A stretch of 64,000 nucleotides of DNA from Prochlorococcus sp. AG-459-E08 (GTDB lineage: Bacteria > Cyanobacteriota > Cyanobacteriia > PCC-6307 > Cyanobiaceae), in assembly GCA_003209425.1 (NCBI GenBank), contig QCRB01000003.1, positions 1-64,000 on the forward strand. The letters are read 5' to 3'. Positions within the stretch are counted from its first letter, which is position 1. Each line of letters begins with the position of its first letter. Below the pieces are notes generated by a model. The model had not been told where the DNA came from and did not search any database. It saw only the letters and a program-made list of their open reading frames with translations. The position numbers and the translations under genes are program-made. Of the stretch, positions 25,980 to 34,449 are shown one piece after another.

Positions 25980-26639
25980 ATGACAAACGATATTTTATAT
26001 TCATTTCGAAGATGTCCATATGCAATTCGTGCTCGATGGGCTCTACTAATTTGTGAAATAAAAGTAGAGATAAGAGAAATTGATTTAAAAAATAAACCTC
26101 TTGATTTTCTTAATAAATCAAAGACAAAAACCGTTCCAATACTTATTAAAAAAGATAGTGAAGTTATTGAAGAAAGTCTTGAAATAATCCTATGGGCACT
26201 CTCAGAATCAAAAAGGGGGGACATTAAATTAATTTATTTACCTGATAATAAAAAGAAAGATATTTTTGAAATAATTAATGAAAACGATAACGAATTCAAA
26301 TATCACTTAGATCGATTTAAATATTCGACAAGATATCACGATATTAACGAAGAATTTCATTTCACAAATGCGATTAAATTTATCAAGAGGTGTAACGAAC
26401 TACTTGCAGAAAACAAATACTTTTTTGGAGATAGCCCCACAATCGCTGATTGGTCTATTTGGCCTTTTATAAGACAATTTAGAATCGCTTGTGAAAGTCA
26501 AAAAAGGACAGATTATTTAGAACCCTCAATAAAAAACTGGCTGGATTCTTTTGAAAATAATGGAAAATTTAAATCCTTAATGTATAAGTACGAATTATGG
26601 GAACCAAATTCTAGAAAGAATTATTTTCCTTCAAATTAG
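25980..26639 (+). CDS. glutathione S-transferase family protein
   Basis: Protein of 219 residues with an N-terminal thioredoxin-like GST domain (about 1-75): YSFRRCPYAIRARWAL has the CPYA active-site pattern with Cys12, as in omega/beta-like GSTs; KTVPIL and EESLEIILWAL are the cis-Pro loop and glutathione-contact helix. The all-helical C-terminal domain has the typical GDSPTIADWSIWPFIRQF motif. Substrate unknown. The stop overlaps the end of the next gene on the opposite strand by 3 bases. Confidence 0.85.
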   Translation: MTNDILYSFRRCPYAIRARWALLICEIKVEIREIDLKNKPLDFLNKSKTKTVPILIKKDSEVIEESLEIILWALSESKRGDIKLIYLPDNKKKDIFEIINENDNEFKYHLDRFKYSTRYHDINEEFHFTNAIKFIKRCNELLAENKYFFGDSPTIADWSIWPFIRQFRIACESQKRTDYLEPSIKNWLDSFENNGKFKSLMYKYELWEPNSRKNYFPSN

Positions 26640-26893
26640 CTTTCTAATAACTTCCTTTTCTCAATTATCCGTGCTAACTCCAAAAAATATCCTGCAGTTC
26701 TAAATTTACCAATATTCTTTTCTTTAAAATCAAGGTCGCTTCTTATTTCAGCAGTCTCAGCCATAAGCAAATCCAAATCATTTGAACCAAGACTATATAA
26801 TTCACCGAGTTCGATTTCCCTCCCAAGTAAATGACTCCTAAACCACTTCCCTTTATTTTCTTGAGGCGGAATATCGTAGGAAGCAAATGACAT
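26636..26893 (-). CDS. conserved small hypothetical protein
   Basis: Soluble protein of 85 residues, acidic, predicted mostly helical, beginning MSFASYDIPPQENKGKWF and with a well-ordered middle (SLGSNDLDLLMAETAEIRSDL). It has no cysteines, signal or membrane segment. I do not recognise the family, though the composition and well-formed start suggest a real gene. It is 40 bases upstream of the gltS-like gene start region's opposite end and overlaps the GST stop by 3 bases. Confidence 0.65.
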   Translation of the reverse strand: MSFASYDIPPQENKGKWFRSHLLGREIELGELYSLGSNDLDLLMAETAEIRSDLDFKEKNIGKFRTAGYFLELARIIEKRKLLES

Positions 26894-26933
26894 TTAAAAA
26901 ATAAAAAATAATTATAAGAATATTCTAGAGTTA

Positions 26934-28322
26934 TTAAAGAGATTTTTTCAATTCTCCTTTATTAAAAATATATGCAATAAGAAGAATTGCAAATGTAATT
27001 ACAGCACAAATTTCTGTCCAATAATCTATTCCAATTTTTGCAATCATCAAAGGTGCCAAAACTGTGAAAAATCCACCTGATAGAACTAATTGTGCGAATA
27101 GCTGTTTTGATGTAAAAATTGGGAGAGTTCTAGAAATATTTTTGGGATCTGCAAGCCTTAAGAGAAGTAATCCTGAAGCAACTACACCTGTAGAGTTTCC
27201 AAACTCTATCAAGCTTTTTTCAAACCAGTAATCATCAAATATAAAGTATGCAAAATAAGCAATACAAATTAAATTCCAAAGTAACCCAAAAACAGTAAAA
27301 ACTAAGATTATTTTCCAATTTTCAAAAACAATAGAAATATCTAAGCTTGCCATAGCCGAAAAAATCAATAGATCAGTAGATAAAATCCCAATCTCTCTTT
27401 GCAAAATATTTGAAATAAATTCTGTATTTTTGGTTTTCTCTAAAATATATCTAATAAGGAGCGAACCTATTAGAATAAAGGGGAATACTGGAAGCGAAAA
27501 AATAATTTCTCTAGAAAAGTCACCAAAAGGATTTGAGATATATTTTAAAAATCTAAGTAATAAAACACCAAAAGAAATTGCCAAACCAGAGAATCCAAGA
27601 TTTATTATCAAAATTCTTAAATCCGCAAAAATCCCTATCTTTGTATTTTCTTTTTGATTATCTTTTTTTTCGGAAATTTCCTCTGTATCTGAAATACCAA
27701 AAGTCCTTCCAAGGAAAATAAAAATGCTGCCCAATAAGGAAGATGATAAAAGACCCATTGTCGCCATAGCCAGACCGAGATCTAAACCATTTGGGAAACC
27801 TAATCTATTAAAACTCTCTCCGATGATTGATGCCGCTCCATGCCCCCCCTCAAAACCAACCTCGATCAAACATCCCATTAGAGGATTAGTATCCATAGTT
27901 GGGGGCAAAAAATATTTAACAACTAAACCACCAACAAAAAATTGTCCGAAACCTAGTGAAAGAGCAAGTAAAAATTGATTAAAAATAGGTTTAACTAAAC
28001 CACTTATATTTGGGATGGGTCTTCCCATCATTAAAGTTGCGAAGACTAATGATAAAAGAGGAGTAGGAAAATTACTCCAAACATTAATTGTTTCTTTGGG
28101 CAAGAAGTGTATCGCTCCAAATGGACCTATAGATATGCCTAAAATTCCTGATATTACTGCTATTGGCAGTCCAAATCTCTCGAGCTGAACAGCCAGTTTT
28201 AATCTCCTCCCAAAAATCAAGAAAAAAATTATAATTAAAAATCCCAAAAAACTTATATAGATAGAATTTGAAAAAATATTTTTATCCTGTAGAGAAATAA
28301 TATTCAATGACTTCAATAACAT
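26934..28322 (-). CDS. sodium/glutamate symporter (GltS-like)
   Basis: Inner-membrane transporter of 462 residues with about 12 hydrophobic segments. The motif EVGFEGGHGAASIIGESF (about 154-171) is the conserved reentrant-loop signature of the ESS/GltS sodium:glutamate symporter family, with a related element (IEFGNSTGVVASGLLLLR) in the second half reflecting the internal repeat. Glutamate is the expected substrate, but specificity cannot be read from sequence. It lies downstream of pcb, from which it is separated by a strong terminator, so it needs its own promoter. Confidence 0.82.
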   Translation of the reverse strand: MLLKSLNIISLQDKNIFSNSIYISFLGFLIIIFFLIFGRRLKLAVQLERFGLPIAVISGILGISIGPFGAIHFLPKETINVWSNFPTPLLSLVFATLMMGRPIPNISGLVKPIFNQFLLALSLGFGQFFVGGLVVKYFLPPTMDTNPLMGCLIEVGFEGGHGAASIIGESFNRLGFPNGLDLGLAMATMGLLSSSLLGSIFIFLGRTFGISDTEEISEKKDNQKENTKIGIFADLRILIINLGFSGLAISFGVLLLRFLKYISNPFGDFSREIIFSLPVFPFILIGSLLIRYILEKTKNTEFISNILQREIGILSTDLLIFSAMASLDISIVFENWKIILVFTVFGLLWNLICIAYFAYFIFDDYWFEKSLIEFGNSTGVVASGLLLLRLADPKNISRTLPIFTSKQLFAQLVLSGGFFTVLAPLMIAKIGIDYWTEICAVITFAILLIAYIFNKGELKKSL

Positions 28323-28365
28323 ATACTAATAAATCTAAATTAATAAACAAAATTTTTCAAATAAA

Positions 28366-28390
28366 AAAGGCTCCGGTTAGAGGAGCCTTT
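28366..28390 (-). terminator. rho-independent terminator of pcb
   Basis: Perfect 9-bp stem: AAAGGCTCC (28366-28374) pairs with GGAGCCTTT (28382-28390) around a 7-base loop, the most GC-rich hairpin in a spacer here. On the minus strand the stem ends in T and runs into TTTAT. It lies 26 bases after the pcb stop and before gltS, so it should end the abundant pcb transcript. Confidence 0.85.
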
Positions 28391-28415
28391 TAATATTAAT
28401 AAAGAAATTTAGGAA

Positions 28416-29474
28416 TTAATCCTTAAGTGTAACTGTTGCGCTATCAATATTACTAATAGCATTAGTAACTCTCTTAAAGTCAAAGCCCAAAGCTCTTAAA
28501 GCGTGCCATAGGTGACCTTGAATAAAGAAAAATCCAAAGTAGTAGTGAACATTAGCTAACCAAGCTCTTGAGGTATAAGTACCATCAGGGAGGTCAACAG
28601 TATCAACCCAATAAGGAGAAATACTAAACTTTAATTCAAGTGGTTCACCAAAAAACTCAACTGGATAAACAGTTGTATTAGATGCACTCCAGAAAGCAGC
28701 AATAATTGCCATCCAACCTATACCTGCCAAGGACCATGAAAGTACCGCTTCTGCAGATAAAAGACCCTTACCTTTGAATTTGGTATATTCACCAACCTGC
28801 TTGGTTGCGATATGCCAGGAGCCCCCTGTTATTAAAACAAATGCTAAGAAAGCATGGCCTCCCATCACATCCTCTAAATCATCAATCAGAAGGAAATCTG
28901 TCTGGTGATTCCAAATCTCGGCTAGATTTAAATCATACTCAACTTGCCTTACTGCTCCAATTGCTGGGTCATAAACCCCGTGAACTCGAGCCCATTCAAC
29001 AAGAAGAATAACTGCAAATCCAAGAATAATTAAATGGTGACCAAGAATAAATGTCAATTTATCAGGATTATCCCATTCGATATTGAATTTTCTTGCTCTT
29101 GCGACTTCAGAATCTTCTAAATTTCCGGGAAGAAGAAGAGAATGTAAAAGTCCTCCAGCTGCTAAGACCATAGAGGAAACTAAGTGAACAATTGCTATCG
29201 CGAGGACAGGCTTTGTATCTCCCATCATTACTCCATCAGCATCAAACCCAATTCCTAGGGTCGCCAAATGAGGAAGTGCGATAAGAGGTTGGTGTCCCAT
29301 TGGAACACTTGGGTCAAATCGTGAAAGTTCGAAAAGGGTGAAAGCACCGGCCCAGAAAACGATTAATCCTGCATGAGCTACATGAGCAGCAATGAATTTT
29401 CCTGAGCGATTTGCTACACCTGAATTACCAGCCCACCATCCATAGGTGGTATCTGGATTACCATAGGTTTGCAT
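28416..29474 (-). CDS. pcb: Pcb chlorophyll a/b-binding light-harvesting protein
   Basis: Main antenna protein of Prochlorococcus, which uses Pcb instead of phycobilisomes. The 352 residues belong to the CP43/IsiA family with six membrane helices. The start [21 protein letters not shown] and the His-containing helix [21 protein letters not shown] are characteristic, as is [11 protein letters not shown]. Further helix histidines (for example in [33 protein letters not shown]) are expected Mg ligands of divinyl chlorophylls. The large lumenal loop of CP43 is absent, as expected for Pcb. Only one copy is in the window. A strong terminator follows. Confidence 0.95.
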   Translation of the reverse strand: MQTYGNPDTTYGWWAGNSGVANRSGKFIAAHVAHAGLIVFWAGAFTLFELSRFDPSVPMGHQPLIALPHLATLGIGFDADGVMMGDTKPVLAIAIVHLVSSMVLAAGGLLHSLLLPGNLEDSEVARARKFNIEWDNPDKLTFILGHHLIILGFAVILLVEWARVHGVYDPAIGAVRQVEYDLNLAEIWNHQTDFLLIDDLEDVMGGHAFLAFVLITGGSWHIATKQVGEYTKFKGKGLLSAEAVLSWSLAGIGWMAIIAAFWSASNTTVYPVEFFGEPLELKFSISPYWVDTVDLPDGTYTSRAWLANVHYYFGFFFIQGHLWHALRALGFDFKRVTNAISNIDSATVTLKD

Positions 29475-29803
29475 TTAGGAATTGATTAGCTTAAACGTTT
29501 TGAGAATACTTTATATTTCACCAAACAGTTGAATTCATAACAAAATTGTAAAGGTTAGTAATCCTAGCTATCACTAAACAAAAAATCTTCATAAGGAAAT
29601 CCAAGAGCAAAGAAGGTAGTTTTAATGTAGAAAAACTTTTCTCAGAGATATAAGTTTTTTAAAATAAACCAGTATTTTCAATTCAAATAAGTTTAAAAAA
29701 TTTCATTTTGCTGACATTAAACGATGTTTTGTTTCATTAAACCATCCTGTTTATTGCCTCATTCTCAAACAATTATTAAATATGGAATAAGACATCTAAT
29801 ATT
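29475..29803. other. 329-bp spacer upstream of pcb
   Basis: Divergent spacer between pcb and a small plus-strand frame. For pcb, minus-strand -10-like hexamers TACAAT (near 29542-29547) and TATAAA (near 29509-29514) are visible, without a convincing -35. An 8-bp inverted repeat AAAAACTT/AAGTTTTT lies at 29631-29659, and an imperfect 20-base direct repeat at 29715-29754. I recognise no RNA gene. Confidence 0.4.
29715..29754 (+). repeat. imperfect 20-bp direct repeat upstream of a small ORF
   Basis: Two adjacent 20-base units both begin CATTAAAC (29715 and 29735) and agree at about 14 of 20 positions. The 20-base period is close to two helical turns, as for tandem activator sites. They end about 50 bases before the ATG at 29804. 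No known regulator consensus was recognised. Confidence 0.3.
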
Positions 29804-29980
29804 ATGACTACTTCTCAAAAGTCTTCTAGAAAATTTTCACTAGAAATGAAATCGGAAGTTCATTACAAAAAGGCTGCAAAATCATACAGAAAATCAAAGC
29901 AATATATAAATATGATTAACTTATATCCAACTTTGCAAAACACTCTAATTGAGTGTAAGGATGAGAATCTAATTGAATAA
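29804..29980 (+). CDS. possible small basic protein
   Basis: Open frame of 58 residues, ATG to TAA, in the space between pcb and the excisionase-like gene. The N-terminus is Ser/Lys-rich (MTTSQKSSRKFSLEMKSEVH), the middle Lys/Tyr-rich and the end acidic (CKDENLIE). A full-length ATG frame of this size is unusual but not decisive in AT-rich DNA. The composition resembles small Prochlorococcus proteins, but no family was recognised. Confidence 0.5.
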   Translation: MTTSQKSSRKFSLEMKSEVHYKKAAKSYRKSKQYINMINLYPTLQNTLIECKDENLIE

Positions 29981-30027
29981 AAATTTTAAATATTTTTTCA
30001 AATTAATCAAAAAAATATATTTAGTTT

Positions 30028-30267
30028 TTAGGCTGCGGTATTAAAGTTTTCTTCAGAATAAAATTTGTTAATTATTTGTCTGCACATTTTTATATTGTAA
30101 AGGGCTCTAGGTTTCCAAGGTTTTTTCTGACCGAGTGGGGAGCTTTTCCAATGAATCCCTGGCTTAAGTATTCCATTTTCACGTAAAAAAGAAAGTTTAA
30201 TTTCAGTTATTCCTAGTTTTTCAGCGGTCAACTCAGATGAGTTCCACATATCCCTATCCCCTAACAT
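30028..30267 (-). CDS. small protein with excisionase/MerR-like helix-turn-helix
   Basis: Protein of 79 residues. WNSSELTAEKLGITEIKLSFLRENGIL (about 8-34) reads as a helix-turn-helix like those of excisionases and MerR-type DNA-binding proteins, followed by a Trp-rich wing (HWKSS, KKPWKPRALYN) and a final helix. A second ATG six codons in could be the true start. No integrase or phage gene is nearby, so it may be a domesticated DNA-binding protein or host regulator. The HTH call is from pattern only. Confidence 0.6.
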   Translation of the reverse strand: MLGDRDMWNSSELTAEKLGITEIKLSFLRENGILKPGIHWKSSPLGQKKPWKPRALYNIKMCRQIINKFYSEENFNTAA

Positions 30268-30404
30268 TGAATTAAGTAAATATTATTAATCCTTGATAAC
30301 GTTAATTTTATTTTTTTGAAAGGGGTAAAACTTTTAAATAATTATTAAGTAACAAAAAACCTAGTATTTACAATTAGAGAGAGATTTGAAAGATTTATAT
30401 CAAA

Positions 30405-30704
30405 TTAAGAAATATTAAATAAAGAATCTTCATTAATGTATATCTCATCGATACCCTCTCCTTTATTGATGGATTTAAAGTTAATGTATTCTTCTGTTAT
30501 AGATTGATGCTTTGAAAGATTGATCCAACCCTTGTGCCAATTTCCACTATTTATTAATTCTTCGTATGTAGTTGTTAGGTTAATTTCAGAATCAAGGACA
30601 GAAACCATTAAAAAACTAATATTTCCATTTTCTTTAGTCTCATTTACTAAAACAAAATGTCTCAATCCATTTATGTTTTTATTCGAAGTCCAGTAATTTT
30701 CCAT
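30405..30704 (-). CDS. small Trp-rich protein (TIGR02450-like)
   Basis: Soluble protein of 99 residues with the pattern YWTSNKNINGLRHFVLV at the start and SGNWHKGWINLSK near 54-66. The WT...RHF.V and W..GW..L spacing resembles the small Trp-rich TIGR02450 family found in cyanobacteria and proteobacteria, of unknown function. Family assignment is tentative. It is 2 bases downstream of the preceding membrane-anchored gene and probably in the hisS transcript. Confidence 0.6.
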   Translation of the reverse strand: MENYWTSNKNINGLRHFVLVNETKENGNISFLMVSVLDSEINLTTTYEELINSGNWHKGWINLSKHQSITEEYINFKSINKGEGIDEIYINEDSLFNIS

Positions 30705-30706
30705 AA

Positions 30707-31000
30707 TTATTTTTTCTTAATATTCCGCTCAGAATTTTTTCTAGATATTTTCTTATATTCAGTTCTAATTTCTTCTAATAAAAGTTTTCTTCTATCCATA
30801 TAGTTAACAGAATCTTGTTTAGATAAGTTATATCTTTCTTTTTTAGTTAAATTCATCCATTTATTAAGATTCTTTTTATTAAAAGTTATTAATTTTTTAG
30901 CCTTCAAAACTTTTTGTTTTCTATTTAATCTAAGAAAATTCCTTAAATAAAAGAAAATAAATATAAAAAGAAATATTATCACGAACTGTAAGAGCATCAC
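30707..31000 (-). CDS. hypothetical Lys-rich single-pass membrane protein
   Basis: Protein of 97 residues: one hydrophobic N-terminal helix (about 2-24) and a very basic, probably helical tail rich in Lys and Arg, ending in three Lys. The start overlaps the hisS stop by 4 bases, implying translational coupling; the Trp-rich gene follows directly. No family recognised. The basic cytoplasmic tail could contact nucleic acid or acidic lipid, but that is a guess. Confidence 0.6.
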   Translation of the reverse strand: MMLLQFVIIFLFIFIFFYLRNFLRLNRKQKVLKAKKLITFNKKNLNKWMNLTKKERYNLSKQDSVNYMDRRKLLLEEIRTEYKKISRKNSERNIKKK

Positions 31001-32277
31001 TTTGCAAGTAAATTGTTATTTATCCATTTTTCCAATTCAATATCATTCTCAAAAGATATAACCTCTTCTTGATTCCCAATACCTGATTGATCAAAGAGCC
31101 TTATAATGAATTCACCTTTAACTGCCTCATCATCACCAATTACAATAATACTTTTAGATTTTAGTTTATTTGCCTTTTTAAATTGTTTAGAAAATGAGGC
31201 TCCACTTAAATCCAACTCAACTATCAAATCATAATTTCTTAATTTTCTAGATAAATCTAAAGCTAATGATTCAGCAACTAAGCCTTGATTAATAATATAA
31301 ATATCAGTATTTCTTGGAACTTCAAGATCTTTTCCTGCTAGTAGAATTAATCTTTCTAGACCAATAGCAAATCCAATTGCCGGGGTATTTGGCCCTCCCA
31401 TTTGTTTTATTAAATCATCGTATCTTCCTCCACCGCAAACTGTAGCTTGGGAACCTAAAGCGCCACTAGTGATTTCAAAAGCAGTATGGGTGTAATAATC
31501 TAAACCTCTTACTAAATTAAAATTTTCCACATAAGGTATTTTTAAAATCTCCAATTGTTTTTTTAAGTCTGAATATCTGTTATGACTTTTTTCAGATAAA
31601 AATTTAAATAATCTTGGTGCATTTTCAAGAGCTTTTTTTGTTTGAATATTCTTTGAGTCCAAAATCCTCAAAGGGTTTTTAGTAATCCTGTTCTGAGAAT
31701 CTAAATCTAGAATATCTTTATTTATTTCTAGCCATTTTAAAAAGGATTTTTGAAAATTTGATCTGTCATTTATATCACCTAAAGTATTTATTTCTAGATT
31801 GAGATCTTTTATTCCTAATTTTCCTAAGATATCCCAAGCTAAAGCAATAATTTCAACATCACTTCTAACTGAATCATGCCCTATAAACTCAACGCCTAAC
31901 TGATGAAACTGTCTTTGTCTGCCTGCTTGAGGTCTTTCGTATCGAAACATAGGACCCATGTACCAAAGTTTTTGAAGAGGATTAGACGATATTCCATTTT
32001 GTATTAACGCTCGTGCGACTGATGCCGTTCCTTCGGGTCTGAGAGTACAGGATCTCTCCCCCCTATCAAGAAATGTATACATTTCCTTACTGACAACATC
32101 TGTTCCTTCACCAATTCCTCTTATAAATAACTCGGTCATTTCCAGTATTGGTGTTCTTATTTCTTTGATGGATGCTCTTGAAAGCTGTTCCAATACAATT
32201 TTCTCAACGTTTTGCCACTTTATTAATTGATCAGGCAATAAGTCTACTGTTCCTCTTAGATTTTTTAAGTTATTCAA
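30997..32277 (-). CDS. hisS: histidyl-tRNA synthetase
   Basis: Charges tRNA-His. Class II core motifs are all seen: motif 2 TLRPEGTASVARALIQNG, the histidine-A loop RGLDYYTHTAFEI and motif 3 AIGFAIGLERL, then the anticodon-binding domain. The frame is open back to an ATG at 32349, but the family starts at NNLKNLRGTVDLLPD, so I place the start at TTG 32277, giving 426 residues, a normal length. First gene of a unit with the two small genes downstream. Divergent from the DUF3721 repeat gene. Confidence 0.94.
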   Translation of the reverse strand: MNNLKNLRGTVDLLPDQLIKWQNVEKIVLEQLSRASIKEIRTPILEMTELFIRGIGEGTDVVSKEMYTFLDRGERSCTLRPEGTASVARALIQNGISSNPLQKLWYMGPMFRYERPQAGRQRQFHQLGVEFIGHDSVRSDVEIIALAWDILGKLGIKDLNLEINTLGDINDRSNFQKSFLKWLEINKDILDLDSQNRITKNPLRILDSKNIQTKKALENAPRLFKFLSEKSHNRYSDLKKQLEILKIPYVENFNLVRGLDYYTHTAFEITSGALGSQATVCGGGRYDDLIKQMGGPNTPAIGFAIGLERLILLAGKDLEVPRNTDIYIINQGLVAESLALDLSRKLRNYDLIVELDLSGASFSKQFKKANKLKSKSIIVIGDDEAVKGEFIIRLFDQSGIGNQEEVISFENDIELEKWINNNLLAK

Positions 32278-32375
32278 AGTTCTAAAAAATAATTCAAAAT
32301 TTTTAATTCCTCTAGAAATTAATCTTTGATTAGTTATTCTGTGAGACAATTTTAATTTAACATTTAGAAAAACTA

Positions 32376-32798
32376 TTGGGAATTAATAAAAGTCAAAAGA
32401 ATCAGCATTGCGGTACAAAGCCAAAAAAAATTGCTTTTGGAATAGCACCTCTTGGTATAGTTTCAATAGGAATAGTGCCAATGGGAGTAATAAGTATTGG
32501 GGTAGTACCAATGGGTGTATTTTCGTTTGGTGCAGTAGCAATGGGAATAGTCAATTTATCAGTAGTTGGGATGGGAATTATCTCTGCCGGTGTTACTACT
32601 ATGGGAATATGGGAGTATTCACCTAATTCTCATAAAAATCATCATAATCATTCCAAACAAATTTCAAATTCAAATAAGGAAAATATGATTTCAGATATAT
32701 TTAACACTAAACAAGAGGCTGAAGATGCTGCCTCAAAATACGGATGTGTTGGAGCACATAAAATGGATAATAAATGGATGCCTTGTAAAATTCGCTAA
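32376..32798 (+). CDS. DUF3721 protein with decapeptide repeats
   Basis: Protein of 140 residues, TTG start. Residues ~24-80 are about five tandem ten-residue repeats with consensus like VPMGVxSIGx (APLGIVSIGI, VPMGVISIGV, VPMGVFSFGA, VAMGIVNLSV, VGMGIISAGV), glycine every five residues, likely a beta-solenoid or glycine-zipper membrane segment. A His/Asn/Ser linker with six His (HKNHHNHSK and neighbours) follows, then a C-terminal DUF3721 domain: EAEDAASKYGCVGAHKMDNKWMPC, with two Cys and a His. The His/Cys content suggests metal binding (inference). The function is unknown. Confidence 0.75.
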   Translation: MGINKSQKNQHCGTKPKKIAFGIAPLGIVSIGIVPMGVISIGVVPMGVFSFGAVAMGIVNLSVVGMGIISAGVTTMGIWEYSPNSHKNHHNHSKQISNSNKENMISDIFNTKQEAEDAASKYGCVGAHKMDNKWMPCKIR

Positions 32799-32828
32799 AT
32801 ATTTTCTGAGACAAAAATTTATATAATA

Positions 32829-33608
32829 TTAATTCAAAATCTCTACTCTAAAATCAAGATTTTTTGCCTCATCAGTAGTTAATTTTCTTGACCAAGCTCC
32901 TTGGACAGGACTATTCCATCTAAACCCAGCGTTTTTAGCTAAAGATCTATCCTCGTAACTAATAAGCGCCTTGTATAAAAATCTCGGTTCGGTAGCTTTA
33001 AGTAAAAGTTCATCTAAATTATCGCATTTTTTGAAGACCTCAGATATGTAAAAGCAATCAGATAAAGCTCTATGTAAATTCCAAACTGGTATTGAAAAAG
33101 ATAAAGCTAGATCAGTTACTGAGGGTCTATTTTTTAGTGATTTCTGAAAAGACCAATTAATATCTTCTAAACTGCAAATCCATTTTTTATTAAGTTTAGG
33201 TAATCTTCCTTTCCCAAACCATTTCTTATCAAACTCTACATTATGCGCGACAATGAAATCCGAACAATCAACAAGTTTAAGAAAGAAATTCAATCCATCT
33301 TCCCATGGTTGAGAGATATTAGTTACTTCAGCAGATATACCATTCACATGTTCGGCTTCATTATGATTAACTGGGAATAAAAATGAAACTTGTGAAAGCA
33401 CGCTCTTAAAAGACACATCAAACAAAATACAACCTATTTCTATCACTTCATCTTTATTTTCGTCTAAACCTGTTGTTTCAGTATCAAGAATTAAAATTTT
33501 TTCAATTTTTTTATTTTGATTAGCAACACTCTCTTCATAGGGATAACTGACAACTTGATCCTGAAGAATATCTAATTGATTTAATTCTTTTTTGTTAGAT
33601 TGATCCAA
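32829..33608 (-). CDS. DEDDh 3'-5' exonuclease with C-terminal DUF5710-like motif
   Basis: Exonuclease related to DNA polymerase III epsilon, 259 residues. All five DEDDh residues are visible: Asp42 and Glu44 in LDTETTGLD, Asp127 in AHNVEFD, His179 and Asp184 in HRALSDC. Residues ~213-245 add ISYEDRSLAKNAGFRWNSPVQGAW, matching DUF5710-type domains (AKxxGxRW....W) found in DNA-processing proteins. The N-terminal ~35 residues are an extension. It may act in DNA repair rather than as the replicative proofreader; that is inference. Confidence 0.82.
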   Translation of the reverse strand: MDQSNKKELNQLDILQDQVVSYPYEESVANQNKKIEKILILDTETTGLDENKDEVIEIGCILFDVSFKSVLSQVSFLFPVNHNEAEHVNGISAEVTNISQPWEDGLNFFLKLVDCSDFIVAHNVEFDKKWFGKGRLPKLNKKWICSLEDINWSFQKSLKNRPSVTDLALSFSIPVWNLHRALSDCFYISEVFKKCDNLDELLLKATEPRFLYKALISYEDRSLAKNAGFRWNSPVQGAWSRKLTTDEAKNLDFRVEILN

Positions 33609-33726
33609 TTAGCTTAAAACTCTATTTATTTATCTTGACGCATTTAATAAAAATTTCTCTTAAATTAATATAAATTAAAAAACATGATTAGAAAATAATT
33701 CTCGAAACATTTTTATTTTACGAAGG

Positions 33727-34449
33727 ATGACTTTTACAAAATATCAATTTAATAATTTTTGTTATTGGCCTTCAAATCCTAAAAAAATTGTGGAATTTAT
33801 TGGTGGAAGTTATCTAGCTTCTAAACCGGATTTAACTTATAGAAGATTCATAGAGAGTTTAATTAATAAAAACTATGCAGTACATGCATATAAATACACT
33901 CCACAATTTGATCACCAACAACTTGCTATTAAAGCATGGAGGGATTTCAAGAATTGCCGAATATCTTTATCCAAAAGAATAGGAGCATCAATTCCTTCAA
34001 TAAGAATTGGTCATAGCCTAGGCTGCAAACTTCATCTAATTTCCCCTGATGGAGGAAGAAATTGCGAAAAATTCATATCAATAAGTTTTAATAACTTCAG
34101 TGCTAACAAATCTATTCCATTATTGAAACAAATTTCTCAAAAATTAGAATTCAATAGTGAATTCAGCCCAAGTCCTGAAAGGACTTTGCGATTAATTGAA
34201 AAAACATATAATCAAAAAAATAACTTCCTAATAAAATTCAACTCAGACGATTTAGATCAAACAGATAAATTATTTTCTTGTCTGAAAGCAAGAAAAGAAG
34301 ACAATTCAAAGGGGGTTATGTTAAGAGGTACACACACTATAATTGCAAGCTCAGGACTAAGAGAAAATTTTTTGGGAGACTGGGCCGATGATCAATTCAA
34401 AAGAAATACTATAAAAAAAATTTCTAATTTAATTGATGAATCTGATTAG
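33727..34449 (+). CDS. DUF1350 family alpha/beta-hydrolase-like protein
   Basis: Protein of 240 residues matching the DUF1350 family of cyanobacteria and plants: [20 protein letters not shown] (24-43), [15 protein letters not shown] (50-64) and nucleophile-elbow GHSLGCKLH with Ser97 as probable nucleophile. A His near the end (RGTHTIIAS) could complete the triad. The family is lipase-like but biochemically uncharacterised. Its last 4 bases overlap the acsA stop on the other strand. Confidence 0.8.
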   Translation: MTFTKYQFNNFCYWPSNPKKIVEFIGGSYLASKPDLTYRRFIESLINKNYAVHAYKYTPQFDHQQLAIKAWRDFKNCRISLSKRIGASIPSIRIGHSLGCKLHLISPDGGRNCEKFISISFNNFSANKSIPLLKQISQKLEFNSEFSPSPERTLRLIEKTYNQKNNFLIKFNSDDLDQTDKLFSCLKARKEDNSKGVMLRGTHTIIASSGLRENFLGDWADDQFKRNTIKKISNLIDESD

